Below the pieces are notes generated by a model, which saw only the letters and a list, made by a program, of their open reading frames with translations, had not been told where the DNA came from and did no database searches. 64,000 nucleotides of DNA, from assembly GCF_036503815.1 (NCBI RefSeq), contig NZ_AP027764.1, positions 2,604,001 through 2,668,000 on the forward strand, read 5' to 3'. Positions 63,646 to 64,000 of the stretch are shown piece by piece. Source of the stretch: Escherichia coli. Its GTDB lineage: Bacteria; Pseudomonadota; Gammaproteobacteria; Enterobacterales; Enterobacteriaceae. The position numbers and the translations under genes were made by a program. The stretch's first letter is position 1. Each line of letters opens with the position of its first letter.

Positions 63646-64000
63646 ATGCGCAAATATCGTCTAAGTGAAGAACAGCGAGCCTTTAGTTATCAGGATGATG
63701 GCACTAAAAAAAGTGTGTTATTACGGCAAATTATCGCCATGAGCGATTTTAACGATGTGATAGCAGGAACCGCTGGCGGCTGGATCGATCGCGAAACGGT
63801 GTTAGCACAGGAAGGAAATTGCTGGATTTACGACCAGAATGCTATTGCGTTCGGCGGAACGGTGATTTCCGGTAATACGCGTATCACCGGCACCAGCGTC
63901 CTTTGGGGAGAGGTTTACGCAACGGATAACGTCTGGATCGATAATAGTGAAGTCAGTCAGGGTGCATACATAAGTGACAGTGTCACCATTCGTGACTCAT
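63646..64000 (+). CDS. ydcK: YdcK, left-handed beta-helix protein, 3' end outside window
   Basis: 118 codons are visible of a protein of about 326 residues. MRKYRLSEEQRAFSYQDDG is followed by hexapeptide-like strands (AFGGTVISGNTRITGTSVLWGEVYATDNVWIDNSEVSQGAYISDSVTI) typical of acetyltransferase-like beta-helices. GGGA lies seven to ten bases before the ATG. The function is unknown. The frame runs off the end of the window. Confidence 0.92.
   Translation, partial: MRKYRLSEEQRAFSYQDDGTKKSVLLRQIIAMSDFNDVIAGTAGGWIDRETVLAQEGNCWIYDQNAIAFGGTVISGNTRITGTSVLWGEVYATDNVWIDNSEVSQGAYISDSVTIRDS

Overview
The window is a chromosomal segment of an Escherichia coli strain that is not K-12. Its backbone follows the K-12 order yddK-narU-narZYWV-yddE-nhoA-yddH ... 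yncG-ansP-yncE-yncD-mcbR-curA-mnaT-ydcZ-ydcY-ortT-yncL-patD-ydcVUTSR-hicB-yncJ-rlhA-sutR-ydcO-ydcL-tehBA-ydcK, and the proteins match the K-12 products I know in length and sequence. K-12 comparisons come from memory, not from a search. || Layout: (1) 1-2.1 kb: two leucine-rich-repeat genes, the first cut by the window edge. (2) 2.4-10.6 kb: nitrate transporter narU and the second respiratory nitrate reductase operon narZYWV. (3) 10.6-14.5 kb: an accessory DUF4303-like gene, then yddE, nhoA and yddH. (4) 14.6-37.8 kb: a large accessory island, nearly all on the minus strand, at the place where K-12 carries rhsE and its H-repeat. (5) 38-63 kb: ordinary backbone, with a broken curA, a truncated hicB, and an inserted CatB-like acyltransferase gene between yncL and patD. 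(6) 63.6 kb to the end: start of ydcK. || The island is an orphan type VI secretion tip-and-cargo cluster. Reading on the minus strand it runs PAAR, VgrG, DUF6484, DUF2169 adaptor and a ketoacyl-synthase-like protein, then repeated modules of a DUF4150 (PAAR-like) plus GHH-nuclease effector followed by a beta-propeller-like presumed immunity gene. There were at least three modules. In each, one half is now broken: module A has a frameshifted effector and intact immunity; module B has an intact effector and an immunity gene split by IS3; module C keeps only about 18 effector codons and an intact immunity gene. A HEAT-like TIGR02270-type protein and a thioredoxin-like protein follow. No tss core genes are present, so the apparatus would have to be encoded elsewhere. 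|| The downstream half of the island is a wreck of nested mobile DNA: two full H-repeat (ISAs1-family) elements and two H-repeat ends, a group II intron sitting in the terminal repeat of one H-repeat, a second copy of that intron's 5' part at the same kind of site, an IS66-family end, an IS5-family remnant, and vgrG and Rhs scraps. The most interesting points are the reciprocally decayed effector/immunity array, the propeller-like immunity family, and a ketoacyl-synthase homologue that appears to have lost all three catalytic residues.
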